Shown here: in pieces, positions 16,288 through 24,885 of the stretch | How the letters are laid out: every line of letters starts with the position of its first letter | Numbering within the stretch: the first letter of the stretch is position 1 | From: Streptomyces griseorubiginosus | Lineage (GTDB): Bacteria; Actinomycetota; Actinomycetes; Streptomycetales; Streptomycetaceae | Reading direction: 5' to 3' | Assembly (NCBI RefSeq): GCF_001514195.1 | Contig: NZ_KQ948749.1 | Coordinates: 62,001 to 126,000, forward strand | DNA length: 64,000 nt | Translations under genes and position numbers: made by a program | The notes under the pieces: model-generated | Told to the model about the DNA's origin: nothing | The model's database searches: none | The model's input: only the letters and a program-made list of their open reading frames with translations

Positions 16288-17274
16288 ATGCACACCCGAA
16301 CGCTCGGACGCGACCTGCATGTCTCCGCCATCGGTCTCGGCGTCATGGGAATGTCCCAGAGCTACGGTCCCAATCCCGGCGATCGCACCGACATGATCGC
16401 CGTACTGCGTGACGCCGTGGACCGCGGAGTCACGTTCTTCGACACCGCGGAGGTGTACGGCCCCTACGTCAACGAAGAGCTCCTCGGAGAAGCCCTCGCC
16501 CCGGTGCGGGACCAGGCGGTGATCGCCACCAAGTTCGGATTCCGCATCGAGAACGGCGCCCCCGCCGGACTCGACAGCCGGCCCGAGCAAATCCGAGCCG
16601 TCGCCACGGCCTCCCTGAAACGGCTCAGGGTCGAAACGCTCGACCTCTTCTACCAGCACCGCGTCGATCCGGACGTGCCGATCGAAGACGTCGCCGGAGC
16701 CGTGGGGGAGCTCGTACAGGAAGGCAAGGTGCGCTGCTTCGGGCTTTCCGAGGCCAGTGCGCAGACCATCCGCCGGGCCCACGCGGTCCACCCGGTGACG
16801 GCGGTGCAGAGCGAGTACTCGCTGTGGACCCGGGACCCCGAACAGGAGGTTCTGCCGACCTGCTCCGAACTCGGCATCGGATTCGTCCCCTTCAGCCCGC
16901 TCGGCAAGGGGTTCCTGACCGGGACGGTGAACGCCGCGACGCCCTTCACCGCCGACGACGTCCGGACGAACATCCCACGGTTCACAGCCGAGAACCGGGC
17001 AGCGAACCAGGCGCTCGTCGATCACGTCACCCTGCTCGCGCGGGCCAAGGACGCCACACCGGGCCAGGTCGCGCTCGCCTGGCTGCTCGCACGGCATCCG
17101 TCGGTCGTTCCGATCCCCGGAACCCGGCGCACCGCACGCATCGAGGAGAACATCGGCGCCACCCGACTGCCCCTCTCCGCCGACGAACTCGCCGACCTCA
17201 ACGGACTCGTCGGCCGCGTCGGGGTGCAGGGAGACCGCTACAACGAGCACCACATGTCCCTGGTCGACAAGTAG
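16288..17274 (+). CDS. aldo/keto reductase
   Basis: The 328-residue protein starts MHTRTLGRDLHVSAIGLGVM. The (beta/alpha)8 reductase shows GVTFFDTAEVYGPYVNEELL (catalytic Asp/Tyr), AVIATKFGFRI (Lys), DLFYQHRVDPDVPIED (His), and the NADPH-site end PIPGTRRTARIEENIGA. It belongs to the AKR group often annotated as L-glyceraldehyde 3-phosphate or pyridoxal-type reductase; the substrate is open. ATG 16288 follows GAGGAGGAAGA, a strong ribosome site; the upstream ATG 16237 has none. Its C-terminus matches the partial gene at the left window edge. Confidence 0.9.
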   Translation: MHTRTLGRDLHVSAIGLGVMGMSQSYGPNPGDRTDMIAVLRDAVDRGVTFFDTAEVYGPYVNEELLGEALAPVRDQAVIATKFGFRIENGAPAGLDSRPEQIRAVATASLKRLRVETLDLFYQHRVDPDVPIEDVAGAVGELVQEGKVRCFGLSEASAQTIRRAHAVHPVTAVQSEYSLWTRDPEQEVLPTCSELGIGFVPFSPLGKGFLTGTVNAATPFTADDVRTNIPRFTAENRAANQALVDHVTLLARAKDATPGQVALAWLLARHPSVVPIPGTRRTARIEENIGATRLPLSADELADLNGLVGRVGVQGDRYNEHHMSLVDK

Positions 17275-17380
17275 CTCGGCCCATCCATTTCGCCCAGCGG
17301 TCTTTCCTGCACCGCTGGAATCCCCTCCCACCTCCCACTCCCCTCCCTCCCCCTTCCCCCGACGATTGAAGAACCCCTTC

Positions 17381-18325
17381 ATGCGCATCGACACGCACGC
17401 TCATGTCTACCCCAGCGACTACCTGGACTTCTTGGCCGACTCGGGCGTCAAAACCACCGGTGGCCAGCGCGGGCTCGGGGCCGACGACACCGACAAGGAA
17501 CTAGAGGCCCGCTTCTCCCTGATGGAACGGGCCGGTGTGGACCGGCAGGTGATCTCGGCCTCACCACTGACGGGCGCCCTCCCGGATCCGAAGCAGGCCG
17601 CCGCAGCCGCACGCATGATCAACGACAGGTACGTCGCCCTGGTGGACCGCCACCCCGACCGCTTCCTGGCCTTCGCCGTGCTTCCTCTGCCGCACGTCGA
17701 CGCGGCCTTGGCCGAGCTCGACCGCGTCCTCGACGCGCCGGGGGTGGTGGGCGTGGCCCTGACCACCTCGGCCGCGGGCCGGGCGCTGACCGACCCGGCC
17801 TTCGCACCGGTGTGGCAGGAACTCGACCGCCGCGGCACCGTGATGTACCTCCACCCCGCCGGCGACGGCGTCGCCTCTCCGCAGATCACCGACCACCACC
17901 TCACCTGGATGGTCGGCGCGCCCGTGGAGGACACCGTCGTGGCGGCCCAGCTCATCACCCGTGGGTTCGTGACGCGCTACCCCCGTGTACGCATCCTCAA
18001 CTCCCACTTCGGCGGCGCGCTGCCCATGCTGCTGGAGCGGTGGGACAACCTTGCCCACTTCGAGGCACCTGAGGCCCCCCTTCCGCCGAGCCAGGCGGCA
18101 CGCCTGATGTGGTACGACACCGTCGCCCACAGTTCACAGTCGGCACTCCGGGCCGCGGTCCAGGCGGTCGGCGCGGACCGACTCGTCCTCGGCAGCGACT
18201 TCCCGTACCAGGGTGGCGAGCACTACCTCGACACCGTCGCCTACATCGAACGGGCCGGTCTCGACGCAGAGGACACCCGGGGCATCCTGGCCGGCAACGC
18301 CGAAGCGCTTCTGGGACTGGCCTGA
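17381..18325 (+). CDS. amidohydrolase (ACMSD-like)
   Basis: The product has 314 residues. Metal motifs are RIDTHAHVYPSDY (H6, H8), VMYLHPAGDGVASP, ILNSHFGGALPMLLERW and LVLGSDFPYQGGEHY. It ends GILAGNAEALLGLA, the usual closure in which the NAxxLL motif caps the barrel. It is about 107 bp downstream of the aldo/keto reductase and completes the plus-strand cluster. A TTG at 17366 is possible, but ATG 17381 directly precedes the family similarity. Cytosolic. This is the third member of this family in the window by position. Confidence 0.85.
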   Translation: MRIDTHAHVYPSDYLDFLADSGVKTTGGQRGLGADDTDKELEARFSLMERAGVDRQVISASPLTGALPDPKQAAAAARMINDRYVALVDRHPDRFLAFAVLPLPHVDAALAELDRVLDAPGVVGVALTTSAAGRALTDPAFAPVWQELDRRGTVMYLHPAGDGVASPQITDHHLTWMVGAPVEDTVVAAQLITRGFVTRYPRVRILNSHFGGALPMLLERWDNLAHFEAPEAPLPPSQAARLMWYDTVAHSSQSALRAAVQAVGADRLVLGSDFPYQGGEHYLDTVAYIERAGLDAEDTRGILAGNAEALLGLA

Positions 18326-18536
18326 TCCTCGCGGGCCGGCGACGCCGGTGGTCATGGCCCCGATCGCCGATGCGATCCGGGCGTCACCGGTCAGGGTTCC
18401 TGCAAGACGCCGGGCCGTGCCGCGCGCCGCCGCAGCGGCACGGTCTCCGGAGCCGCGACGCACACTGAGTACACGGCTCGGCGTCTGCGCGACCGCGACC
18501 TGCTCATCACCGCCGCTCCGGGCCGGGGCGACGGAG

Positions 18537-19667
18537 TCAGCGGGAGACCGGAGGCAGGCCGGCCACGGGGACGTGTTCCTGCGGTAGGCGCAAGGTGAAC
18601 GTCGCGCCCTTGCCCGGGCCGGCGGATTCCGCGGTGATGTCTCCGCCGTGGGCCCGGGCGATGCCCCGGGCGATGGTCAGACCGATGCCACTGCCACCGG
18701 CAGCAGCAGGTCGACCGAGACGCTCAAGGCGTTCGAAGCGGTGGAAGACGCGTTCGAGGTCGGGTGCGGCGATGCCGACGCCGTCGTCCATGACGCGGAC
18801 GATCACTTGGCGTACGGGGGCAGGTTCGGTGTGCACGGACAGCACCACATGCCCGTGCGGATCGCATGCGGCCAGTGCGTTGCCCAGCAGGTTCACCAGG
18901 ATCTGAGTGATCCGGTCCGGGTCGCAGACCGTGCCGACGGGTGTGCCTGCGTCCACGCTCAGGGCCACCGTCTGGTCGTCGTACTGGGGGCGCAGACGCT
19001 CCGCGGTGGCCCGGGCCAACGTGGCCACGTCGGTGGGCGTGCGGTGGAGGTCGAAGGCGGCCTCCTCCGACCGGGACAGGCTGGAGAGGTCGCCCGCCAA
19101 GCGCTGCAGCCGGTGAAGGTCGTCGGCGAGGGAGGCGAACATCGCCTCATCGGGGACGAAGATGCCGTCGGCCACACCCTCGATCTGGCCGCGGAGGATG
19201 GTGATGGGGGTGCGCATCTCGTGGGCGACCTCGGAGATGAGCCGGGCGCGGCGGCGTTGGCTGTCCGCGAGGGCTGCCGCCAGCGTGTTGACGTCCTGGA
19301 CCAGCGCTGCCAGGCCCGGCTCGCTGGGGAGTTCGAGGATGTCGTCGTAGTGTCCCTCGGCGAGCCGGCGCGTGGCGGCGCGCACCCTGTCGAGGGGACG
19401 CAGCAGAAACCGGCTCAGGGCGAGGGACGCCGGGAAGGCCGCAACCCCTCCGAACAAGAGGCCGATCTGCAGGACTACGTCGCCTTCGATGTCGTCGAAA
19501 CCGAGCCACACCTCGATCAGCGCGCTGATCGCCGCCATGGCCGCAAGAGCAAGGAGGAGGACCATGACGTGCGAGAGCACCAGCCGGTTACGCAGCGACA
19601 TCCGCTGCACTACTCGGTCCAGCCGCGCACGAAATCGGTGGTAGGCCGGGAAGCCGGAGAACGGCAT
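18537..19667 (-). CDS. sensor histidine kinase (OmpR-partner type)
   Basis: The product has 376 residues. Two membrane helices (about 28-52 and 65-87) enclose a very short outside loop, so there is no large sensor domain. A HAMP-like segment follows (RPLDRVRAATRRLAEGHYDD), then HisKA with H149 in SEVAHEMRTPITILRGQIEG, then HATPase with VNLLGNALAACDPHG, DDGVGIAAPDLERVFHRFER and GGSGIGLTIARG. All boxes look functional. It is 26 bp downstream of its response regulator on the same strand. ATG 19667 has AGGAAGGACA upstream. The signal is unknown; the short loop suggests sensing in or at the membrane. Confidence 0.9.
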   Translation of the reverse strand: MPFSGFPAYHRFRARLDRVVQRMSLRNRLVLSHVMVLLLALAAMAAISALIEVWLGFDDIEGDVVLQIGLLFGGVAAFPASLALSRFLLRPLDRVRAATRRLAEGHYDDILELPSEPGLAALVQDVNTLAAALADSQRRRARLISEVAHEMRTPITILRGQIEGVADGIFVPDEAMFASLADDLHRLQRLAGDLSSLSRSEEAAFDLHRTPTDVATLARATAERLRPQYDDQTVALSVDAGTPVGTVCDPDRITQILVNLLGNALAACDPHGHVVLSVHTEPAPVRQVIVRVMDDGVGIAAPDLERVFHRFERLERLGRPAAAGGSGIGLTIARGIARAHGGDITAESAGPGKGATFTLRLPQEHVPVAGLPPVSR

Positions 19668-19693
19668 GGATGGATGTCCTTCCTGGCCGCCGG

Positions 19694-20398
19694 CTAGACG
19701 GGGCGCCCGACGAACCGGTAGCCGATGGTGCGGACGGTGCCGACGAACCGAGGTGCGCTCGCCTCGTCGCCCAGGGCGCGCCGCAGGGTACGGATGTGCA
19801 CGTCCACGACACGTTCGTCGCCGAAGAAGTCCTCGCCCCACACCTGGGCCAGCAGGCCGCGCCGGGTGAAGACCCGCCCGGGGACACGGGCCATCGCGTA
19901 CAACAGGTCGAAGTCGAGAGCGGACAGCTCCACCGTCCGGTCGGCATCCACCTGCACGGTTCGCGTCACGCGATCGACGGTCAGTCCGTCGAAGGACAGC
20001 ACTCCGTCCTCGTGATCCCCGTCGGACCGGCTGTCGGTGCGCCGCAGGATGGCCCGCACCCGTAGTGCCAGTTCGCGAGGGCTGAACGGCTTGGTGACGT
20101 AGTCGTCGCTGCCGGTGGTGAAGCCGATCAGCCGGTCGACCTCCTCGTCGCGGGCGGTGAGCATGATGACCGGGATCTGGCTCGCCTCCCGGATGCGGCG
20201 CAGGACCTGGAAACCGTCCAGGCCCGGAAGCATCACGTCGAGTACCACGAGGTCCGGTCGGTCGCGGGTGAGGGCCTGCAGGGCGGACGGTCCGTCCGCG
20301 GCTTCGACGACGTGGAACCCGTCCGCCTCCAGGTAGCCACGCACGGTCATGCGGATCTTGGGCTCGTCATCGACGACCAGAACGCGCTGCGTACTCAT
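19694..20398 (-). CDS. OmpR-family response regulator
   Basis: The product has 234 residues. The receiver domain has the acidic pair in VLVVDDEPK, phospho-acceptor D54 in VVLDVMLPGLDG, and the conserved Lys in DDYVTKPFSPREL. The C-terminal winged helix of the OmpR/PhoB type ends RTIGYRFVGRPV and includes RRGLLAQVWGEDFFGDERVV and DVHIRTLRRALGD. The gene comes first in the two-gene operon with the kinase. The amidohydrolase at 20770 is on the same strand upstream, but 371 bp away, so co-regulation is not certain. Confidence 0.92.
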   Translation of the reverse strand: MSTQRVLVVDDEPKIRMTVRGYLEADGFHVVEAADGPSALQALTRDRPDLVVLDVMLPGLDGFQVLRRIREASQIPVIMLTARDEEVDRLIGFTTGSDDYVTKPFSPRELALRVRAILRRTDSRSDGDHEDGVLSFDGLTVDRVTRTVQVDADRTVELSALDFDLLYAMARVPGRVFTRRGLLAQVWGEDFFGDERVVDVHIRTLRRALGDEASAPRFVGTVRTIGYRFVGRPV

Positions 20399-20769
20399 CG
20401 TGCTCGCTTTCCATGGCCGAGGGCGGAAGAGGGAGGGGGAAGGCAGTCATGGCCGTGGGACACCGGCGGCATGGAGGCAGAAGGCCTCGATTGCAGCCAG
20501 CGTACGGTGTCTTCGCGGCCGGCCACGCTGCGTGGGCCGACCTCACGCAGCGACCACCGCACGGCTGGGCCAGGATGCACCACGCCCGTCCCGGCACCGG
20601 CCTCCGTCGCCGGAGAGCACGCACCAGCTTCCCCGTCCTCCGTGTCGCGTTCACCCGGCCAGGCGACGTCGATCTGCGTCGACGGCTCCTCCCCCGTCGG
20701 CCGACGCCGGGCCCGCGCACAGAGTCTGTCCGCGCCCCTCAGCGGGCCGGGCCGGCGTACGGTCGCGGG
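20399..20769. other. intergenic region upstream of the two-component operon
   Basis: These 371 bases separate the amidohydrolase stop from the response regulator start. I see no gene. The operon promoter should be here, but no convincing pair of elements stands out. Confidence 0.4.
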
Positions 20770-21954
20770 TCAGCGAGAGCCGGAGCGGCGGATACGCGCC
20801 TTCAGCTTCGGGAACTGCTCAAGGGCGTTGTTCCGCTCCAGAGCGATCCGCTGGCGCCGGCTGTAGATCTGGTCGACGGTCGGTTCGGGGTCGCCGGCCT
20901 TGAGATCCGGCAGGCTGCCCTTGAGGAAGGGCATCGTCTCGGCGTTGTCGGCCGCGTAGAGATGGCGGGTCGCCGGCCAGTCGCTGCCGAACATGATGTG
21001 GCTGTCGGGCACCAGCGACGATAGCGGCTGCAACTGCGCGGCGGTGAACGCCTGTGCGTTGTCGAAGAACAGCCGCTTCATGTACGTGAAGGGGCCTTCG
21101 GGCAGCACCTCGTTGAACGGCGGGAAGGCCGAGTGCCGGGTCGCGAGCCGGAAGGCCAGGAACGGCAGTGCCCCGCCGCTGTGGGTGAAGTGCCAGCGGA
21201 TGTTCGGATAGTCCCGCAGGACACCGTTGTAGATCAGGCTCGTCATCGCGCGGGTCGCGTCGAAGGTGTACTCGAAGACGTTGTTCCCGGCCGGGATGTC
21301 GGGGCCGAAGCACAGCTTGGGAGCCGGGTTGTTCTCCGGACCCGTCGGGTGGACGTAGACGTAGGCATGGCGGTCGTTGAGGATCTCGTACAGAGGCGCG
21401 AACGAAGGGTCCCCCAGGTAGGTGCCCTTGTAGTTGGTGAGCAGGCAGATGCCGTCGAGATCCAGTTCGCCGAGCGCGCGGTCCACCTCGGCCACCGAGC
21501 CCTCGATGTCGGGCATCGGGGTGACCGCGAAGATCCCGAATCGGTCACCGCGGGTCCGCACGAGGTCGCGGGCGTAGTCGTTGACCGCGCGGGCGGTGGC
21601 GCGCCGGTCGTCGACCGGACCGACGGTGACCTGGAGGTCGCCGAACGACAGGACGCTGGCCTGGATCCGGTACTCGTCCATGAAGGCCAGGTGCCGATCC
21701 ACCGACCAGGGGCCGTACGCCCCGGTGATGGCGCCGAGGAGGCCGTAGCGCTTCAGGTAGTCGTTGTACACGTCGGGCGAGTAGTGGGCGTGGGTGTCGA
21801 TACGCCAGTTGCCCTTCGGCAGCCCCGGGCCGGACGCTGCCGTCTCCGGACTGGCCATGGCAGTCGGCATCGCGGCCGCCGCCGCCCCGACAAGCGCCGC
21901 GGCCGATGCCCCTTCGATCATCCTTCGACGCGAGATGTTCCGTCGCAGGTTCAT
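20770..21954 (-). CDS. Tat-leader amidohydrolase (ACMSD-like)
   Basis: The product has 394 residues. The twin-arginine leader NISRRRMIEGASAAALVGAA, followed by a hydrophobic alanine run and AMASPETAAS, indicates export by Tat. The catalytic domain then has WRIDTHAHYSPDVYNDYLKR (H55, H57), YVYVHPTGPENN, WHFTHSGGALPFLAFRL and HIMFGSDWPATRH. All expected metal ligands are present. Exported members of this mostly cytosolic family are unusual. Tat export would fit a protein that takes up its metal before crossing the membrane. It is monocistronic on the minus strand. The substrate is unknown. Confidence 0.85.
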   Translation of the reverse strand: MNLRRNISRRRMIEGASAAALVGAAAAAMPTAMASPETAASGPGLPKGNWRIDTHAHYSPDVYNDYLKRYGLLGAITGAYGPWSVDRHLAFMDEYRIQASVLSFGDLQVTVGPVDDRRATARAVNDYARDLVRTRGDRFGIFAVTPMPDIEGSVAEVDRALGELDLDGICLLTNYKGTYLGDPSFAPLYEILNDRHAYVYVHPTGPENNPAPKLCFGPDIPAGNNVFEYTFDATRAMTSLIYNGVLRDYPNIRWHFTHSGGALPFLAFRLATRHSAFPPFNEVLPEGPFTYMKRLFFDNAQAFTAAQLQPLSSLVPDSHIMFGSDWPATRHLYAADNAETMPFLKGSLPDLKAGDPEPTVDQIYSRRQRIALERNNALEQFPKLKARIRRSGSR

Positions 21955-22675
21955 TTCCGGTTCTCCTCTTCATTCTGTGTGCGAGTCAGTTCGGGGGTGC
22001 GTGCGTCACGGCGCCGTCGCCCGGCCGGCAGGGCCCGCGCGGAAAGGTGATGGTGGATTCCGCCCTCTCCCTGGGCCGACGTGCTGCGCGGCCCAGGACC
22101 GACCGGGGCACACGCGGCCCGGTCGCTCCTCGGCCTGGCCGGCTGCCGCCGACGGGCCGGTGCGGCGCTCAGGCGTGGGAACCCTCTACGCCGGCGTGGC
22201 CGTTCCTTCATGCGGTGCTGGCGCCCCGCTACCGAGAAACACACCGGTCACGACGGAGCCGGACGGCGAAGTGCCGATCGCGGACGTCAGGTCCCGCACA
22301 GCAGGGTGGCCGACGTCGCCCACCGGCGGGACGTGGAGTGCGTGCATGACCGCCAGACAACAGCCGCCTCATAAAGCACGTACCACTCGGCACGTGAAGC
22401 CTCCATGAAGCCGATTGCGTGCCGGCGACCGTGCCTTCGAGACCTTCGTACCGGTTGCGGGGCGCCCCTCAGGAGGGTCGGCGAGCACGTCGGGGAGTAT
22501 GTGACGGCGCTTCACATGCGGACATGGGCAGGTGGCAGGCGGCCATGCCGGCGTGCGGTGGTGCCCGGCAGCGGACGGCGAGGCTCACTCGGCAGGGGCG
22601 GCGATGACGGGTTGTCAGGAGTCCGGTCCAGCTGCCTGAACGCGGTTGTTCCCTTCCGTCAGGAGCTTTCGGTGA
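21955..22675. other. long intergenic stretch, no gene recognised
   Basis: About 720 bases between the start of the Tat amidohydrolase and the stop of the TetR gene. Several open frames cross it, but none shows family similarity, a ribosome site or a clear codon pattern. No hairpin or repeat is obvious. It may be relic DNA. Confidence 0.45.
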
Positions 22676-23278
22676 CTACTCCCGGGAGTCCTTCGGTGCG
22701 TCGGCAGGCTGCAGCGTGGTGAGCCATTGGGCGACGACGGTGTCGATGAAGGCGTCGGTGACCTGGCCGCGGTCGAGGAAGAGCCGGGCGAGGACGGGCC
22801 CGTACAGGAGGGTGAACTCGTCTTCGCTGGTCTGGATGCCCGAAGGCTCCAGCAGCCTGTTGAAGCCGATGTGGCGGTCTTCGCCGATGCGGACGAGGGC
22901 GCGCGCACTGTCGGGGTCGTGGTCGGCCTGGGCGGTGACGGCCAGGGCCGCGGCTCGCACGGCCGGCACGCTGACGCCGGCGCGCAGGCTCTTGAGCCAG
23001 GCGGTGGCCACCTCACGCACGTCGCTGCCCGGTTCGGGGTAGGTGCCGAGGTCAGGGCCTTCGAGGACGAGGTCGAAGAGCAGTGCGGCTCGGGTGGGCC
23101 AGTGCCGGTAGAGGGTCTGGCGGGTGACGTCCGACCGCTCGGCCAGCAGGGCGTAGGTCAGCCCGGCCGGTCCGACCTGAGGCAGCAGTTCTCGCGCGAC
23201 GGCCAGCACGCGGTTGCGGGTGCGCTGTACGCGCGGGTTGCCCGGGGTCGGCTGACGGCGGTGGAGGGGCTGCTTCAT
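22676..23278 (-). CDS. TetR-family transcriptional regulator
   Basis: The product has 200 residues. The N-terminal helix-turn-helix reads VQRTRNRVLAVARELLPQVG and LTYALLAERSDVTRQTLYRHWP. The TLYRHWPTR form is typical of TetR proteins. The C-terminal ligand domain includes YGPVLARLFLDRGQVTDAF, the TetR_C pattern. It is divergent from the alpha/beta hydrolase at 23421, with three operator-like repeats in between, so it very likely represses both itself and that hydrolase-monooxygenase pair. Confidence 0.9.
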   Translation of the reverse strand: MKQPLHRRQPTPGNPRVQRTRNRVLAVARELLPQVGPAGLTYALLAERSDVTRQTLYRHWPTRAALLFDLVLEGPDLGTYPEPGSDVREVATAWLKSLRAGVSVPAVRAAALAVTAQADHDPDSARALVRIGEDRHIGFNRLLEPSGIQTSEDEFTLLYGPVLARLFLDRGQVTDAFIDTVVAQWLTTLQPADAPKDSRE

Positions 23279-23297
23279 GCCATCACCCTACCCTCAC

Positions 23298-23386
23298 ATC
23301 ATACGACGTGTGTGATTGACGTCACAGACGGCAATCATACGCACTGTGTGATAGACCTTAGGGAGTAATCACACGCACTGGATGAT
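23298..23386. promoter_or_regulatory. three 19-bp TetR operators
   Basis: ATCATACGACGTGTGTGAT (23298-23316), ATCATACGCACTGTGTGAT (23334-23352) and ATCACACGCACTGGATGAT (23368-23386) share the dyad ATCAyACGcacTGtgTGAT. Centre-to-centre spacing is 36 and 34 bp. They fill the divergent region between the TetR gene and the hydrolase. Three well-kept copies suggest graded or cooperative repression. Confidence 0.85.
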
Positions 23387-23420
23387 TCTTGCGTGTCGAC
23401 GATTCGGAAGGCAGACGCTC

Positions 23421-24215
23421 ATGTCACCCCGCAACCTCACCGCCCCCACCTTCGCCCGCACCCGCCTCGGCTCCGGCCCCGGCCTGCTCCTCGCCCACGG
23501 CGCCGGCAGCAGCCTGGCCGGCACCTACGGCCCCGTCCTGGAAGCCCTCGCCGCCCGCAACACCGTCGTCGGAATCGACTACCCCGGCAGCGGCGAGACC
23601 CCCCGCTCCACCACCCCGCTGTCCGTCGACGACCTCGCCGACCAGCTCGTCGCCGCGGCCGATGCGGAGGGCGTCGACCGCTTCGCCGTGTCCGGGTACT
23701 CCCTCGGAGGCCCGGTCGCCATCCGCGCCGCCACCCGCCACCCCGAGCGCGTCACCGCACTCGTCCTGACCGCCGCCTTCCCCCACCGCGACAACCGGCT
23801 CGCTCTCGCCTCCTCGATCCAGAGCAAGATCGCCGCGACCGGCGACCGCGAGCTGCTCGCCGAGTTCCAGCTCATGGTCGCGCTCGGCACCCAGGCACTG
23901 GAGTCGATGCCGGCCGAGCAGCTTCAGCAGACCCTCGGCTACGTGGCCGCCGGTACGGTCGACGGCAGCGCCGAGCAGACCGACCTCGTCGGCCAGGTCG
24001 ACGTCCGGGACGACCTCGCCGGCGTCACGGTCCCCACGCTGGTCATCTCGACCACCGACGACCGGCTCGTCTCCAGCGCCCTGCACCGCCGGCTCGCCGA
24101 GACCATCCCCGGCGCCCAACTCGCGGAAATCGCCACCGGCCACCTGCCGATGCTGGAGCGGACCGAGGAGTGGCTGCAGCTCATGACCGACTTCCTCGAC
24201 AAGCACCCCGCCTGA
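23421..24215 (+). CDS. alpha/beta hydrolase
   Basis: The product has 264 residues. It shows LLLAHGAGSSLAGTYGPVLE (oxyanion-hole HG), nucleophile Ser in FAVSGYSLGGPVAIRAATRH (G-Y-S-L-G), acid Asp in LVISTTDDRLVSS, and His in IATGHLPMLERTEEW. The catalytic triad is complete. There is no leader, so it is cytosolic. ATG 23421 has GGAAGGCAG upstream; the frame's earlier ATG at 23382 lies inside the third operator and is rejected. It forms an operon with the ABM protein downstream. An ester or C-C hydrolase induced by the TetR ligand is likely. Confidence 0.88.
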   Translation: MSPRNLTAPTFARTRLGSGPGLLLAHGAGSSLAGTYGPVLEALAARNTVVGIDYPGSGETPRSTTPLSVDDLADQLVAAADAEGVDRFAVSGYSLGGPVAIRAATRHPERVTALVLTAAFPHRDNRLALASSIQSKIAATGDRELLAEFQLMVALGTQALESMPAEQLQQTLGYVAAGTVDGSAEQTDLVGQVDVRDDLAGVTVPTLVISTTDDRLVSSALHRRLAETIPGAQLAEIATGHLPMLERTEEWLQLMTDFLDKHPA

Positions 24216-24307
24216 AAACACGCCGCGGGCGGCACCACCGGGGCCTGGCTCCACACTCGGACCGCTCCTCGATCACGACTCACCACACGCGCGTACATGG
24301 AGGAACC

Positions 24308-24679
24308 ATGCTCAAGTTCGGCCAGCTCGACGAGTCCACCCACTTCCACGACCAGCAGAAGGAGGCGGCCGGCCCGGTCACCATCATCAACACCTTTGTC
24401 GCCCCGGAGGGCAAGGAGGACGAGGTGGTGGCCGCCTGGAAGGACGACGCGGAGTACATGCAGAGGTCGGGGCATCTGCTCTCGGTGCAGCTGTACCGGG
24501 GCATAGCCGGCAGTCGGCTTTTCACCAACGTCGCGGTCTGGAAGTCCACCGAGCACCTCCGTGCGGCGCTCGGCACGCCGGAGTTCGCCTCGCACCTGGC
24601 GGGCTACCCCGCCGGCACAGTGGCCTACCCGCACCTCTACCAGAAGTTCGCTGTAGAGGGCGTCTGCGACGGGGAATGA
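24308..24679 (+). CDS. antibiotic biosynthesis monooxygenase (ABM)-domain protein
   Basis: The product has 123 residues. The ABM-type ferredoxin-like fold shows in GPVTIINTFVAPEGKEDEVV, AAWKDDAEYMQRSGHLLSVQ, LYRGIAGSRLFTNVAVWKST and LRAALGTPEFASH. Members act as small cofactor-free monooxygenases or bind heme and quinones. The ATG follows GGAGGAACC. It is 92 bp behind the hydrolase and probably co-transcribed under TetR control. Confidence 0.85.
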   Translation: MLKFGQLDESTHFHDQQKEAAGPVTIINTFVAPEGKEDEVVAAWKDDAEYMQRSGHLLSVQLYRGIAGSRLFTNVAVWKSTEHLRAALGTPEFASHLAGYPAGTVAYPHLYQKFAVEGVCDGE

Positions 24680-24885
24680 AGGCCGCCACGCGAGGACGGG
24701 CCGCCGACGCATATCACTGGGCACCAGGACGGGTACATCCCGCTACTGGTCCGACGGCCGGGACACGGGGTGACGGCGATGGCGGTACCTGGAGCTGTTT
24801 CCCAGGTACCGCCGGAAGGCGGGCGAAGCCGAGTGACTCCCTCCGGGGAGAGAAGGTCACCGTGACGACGCCGGCCCGAGCGCCG

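Noticed and set aside
21955..22675. Possible small genes between the Tat amidohydrolase and the TetR gene
   Set aside because: Frames are arginine/glycine-rich shadows without ribosome site, motif or consistent codon bias.
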